From Planctomycetota bacterium (lineage in GTDB: Bacteria; Planctomycetota; Phycisphaerae; Phycisphaerales; Phycisphaeraceae), in the NCBI GenBank assembly GCA_024279865.1, contig JAJRRC010000022.1, forward strand, positions 62,001 through 126,000: a stretch of DNA of 64,000 bases. The letters are read 5' to 3'. Below, piece after piece: positions 63,844 to 64,000 of the stretch. Within the stretch, counting starts at the first letter, position 1. Each line of letters opens with the position of its first letter. A program made the translations under genes and the position numbers. The notes under the pieces are model-generated. The model was given only the letters and a program-made list of their open reading frames with translations. It was not told the DNA's origin and made no database searches.

Positions 63844-64000
63844 TTAAGATAAAACCAGTTCAGTCAGTTTGCTCGATGAGAATAAAGTTTGAAGTTCTTC
63901 GTCCGTCTGTCGGGCTGTCAATTCGTAAAAAGTTTCATTGGCATCGTGGCGATGCTCGTGATAGGTCTGCAACATTTGCTCGAGAACTTGGGGCAACTGG
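63844..64000 (-). CDS. C-terminus of sulfite/nitrite reductase hemoprotein (partial)
   Basis: The last 51 residues of a gene that continues past the window edge: LPQVLEQMLQTYHEHRHDAN followed by ETFYELTARQTDEELQTLFS. This C-terminal helix pair (ET/DETFxEFxxR) is typical of siroheme-dependent assimilatory nitrite or sulfite reductases of the NirA/CysI family. The short gap to the flavoprotein gene supports an operon in which it receives electrons from that subunit. Substrate cannot be decided from this tail. Confidence 0.65.
   Translation of the reverse strand, partial: QLPQVLEQMLQTYHEHRHDANETFYELTARQTDEELQTLFSSSKLTELVLS

Overview
The window looks like chromosomal DNA from a planctomycete, most likely of the class Phycisphaerae. 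Three things point that way: a pseudopilin with the planctomycete-type N-terminal methylation segment beside glycan-degradation genes; a membrane protein ending in a CxxCGYDxRG...CPxCG zinc ribbon; and an assortment of formylglycine sulfatases, a DUF4838 protein, a sialidase-like protein, a SMUG1-type uracil-DNA glycosylase and a GH57 branching enzyme. This is inferred from gene content, not from a marker tree. No rRNA, tRNA, CRISPR array, transposase or phage gene was recognised.

Layout. 1-4 kb: edge of a polysaccharide locus (glycosyltransferase, sulfotransferase, NusG/RfaH-like antiterminator), then a YSC84-type lipoprotein. 4-10 kb: transketolase, a lone nuoD and several unrecognised membrane proteins. 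10-23 kb: O-antigen-ligase-like/TPR protein, MobA-like nucleotidyltransferase, HIT protein, trpA, a P-type-ATPase-like membrane stub overlapping metH, uppP, an alcohol dehydrogenase and NAD kinase. 23-29 kb: long purL, a CxxCxxCC protein and an exported metallo-beta-lactamase-fold protein. 29-35 kb: PLD-like protein, two sulfatases, GH57 branching enzyme. 35-44 kb: tsaB-der, pilT, rdgB, a TolC-type lipoprotein, and murC with DUF1805 and YhaM-like genes. 44-50 kb: a lone atpD, a lipoprotein, an ArsR-methyltransferase fusion followed by ahcY, and a transaldolase. 50-54 kb: dehydrogenase/reductase operon with a divergent AraC regulator. 54-62 kb: SMUG1, sialidase-like gene, GntR regulator, pseudopilin and DUF4838 protein, delimited by long direct and inverted repeats. 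62-64 kb: assimilatory sulfite/nitrite reductase genes.

How the genes work together. metH and ahcY are two arms of the methionine/S-adenosylmethionine cycle, and the ArsR-methyltransferase fusion just upstream of ahcY is a plausible regulator of it. murC, uppP, the ligase-like protein and the 1-3 kb genes serve envelope and surface-polysaccharide synthesis. The sulfatases, sialidase-like and DUF4838 proteins, pseudopilin and GntR/AraC regulators suggest use of sulfated or complex glycans.

The most striking signal is a set of dispersed repeats. (i) A GC-rich 12-bp minisatellite (core CCCCCGGAAG) lies in several intergenic regions and has expanded in frame inside five unrelated genes (murC, purL, the sulfite reductase flavoprotein, the PLD-like gene and the ligase-like gene), giving Pro-Gly-Ser-Ala linkers. 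(ii) Degenerate heptamer arrays (RCTGAYN) often abut start codons. (iii) A palindrome family GCAMGC-AAGTAT-GCKTGC shows compensatory changes. (iv) A second hairpin family (AATCCGAC...TTCGGC) also has a copy inside murC. Repeat coordinates and identities were judged by eye. Positions 1-70 hold no recognisable gene.
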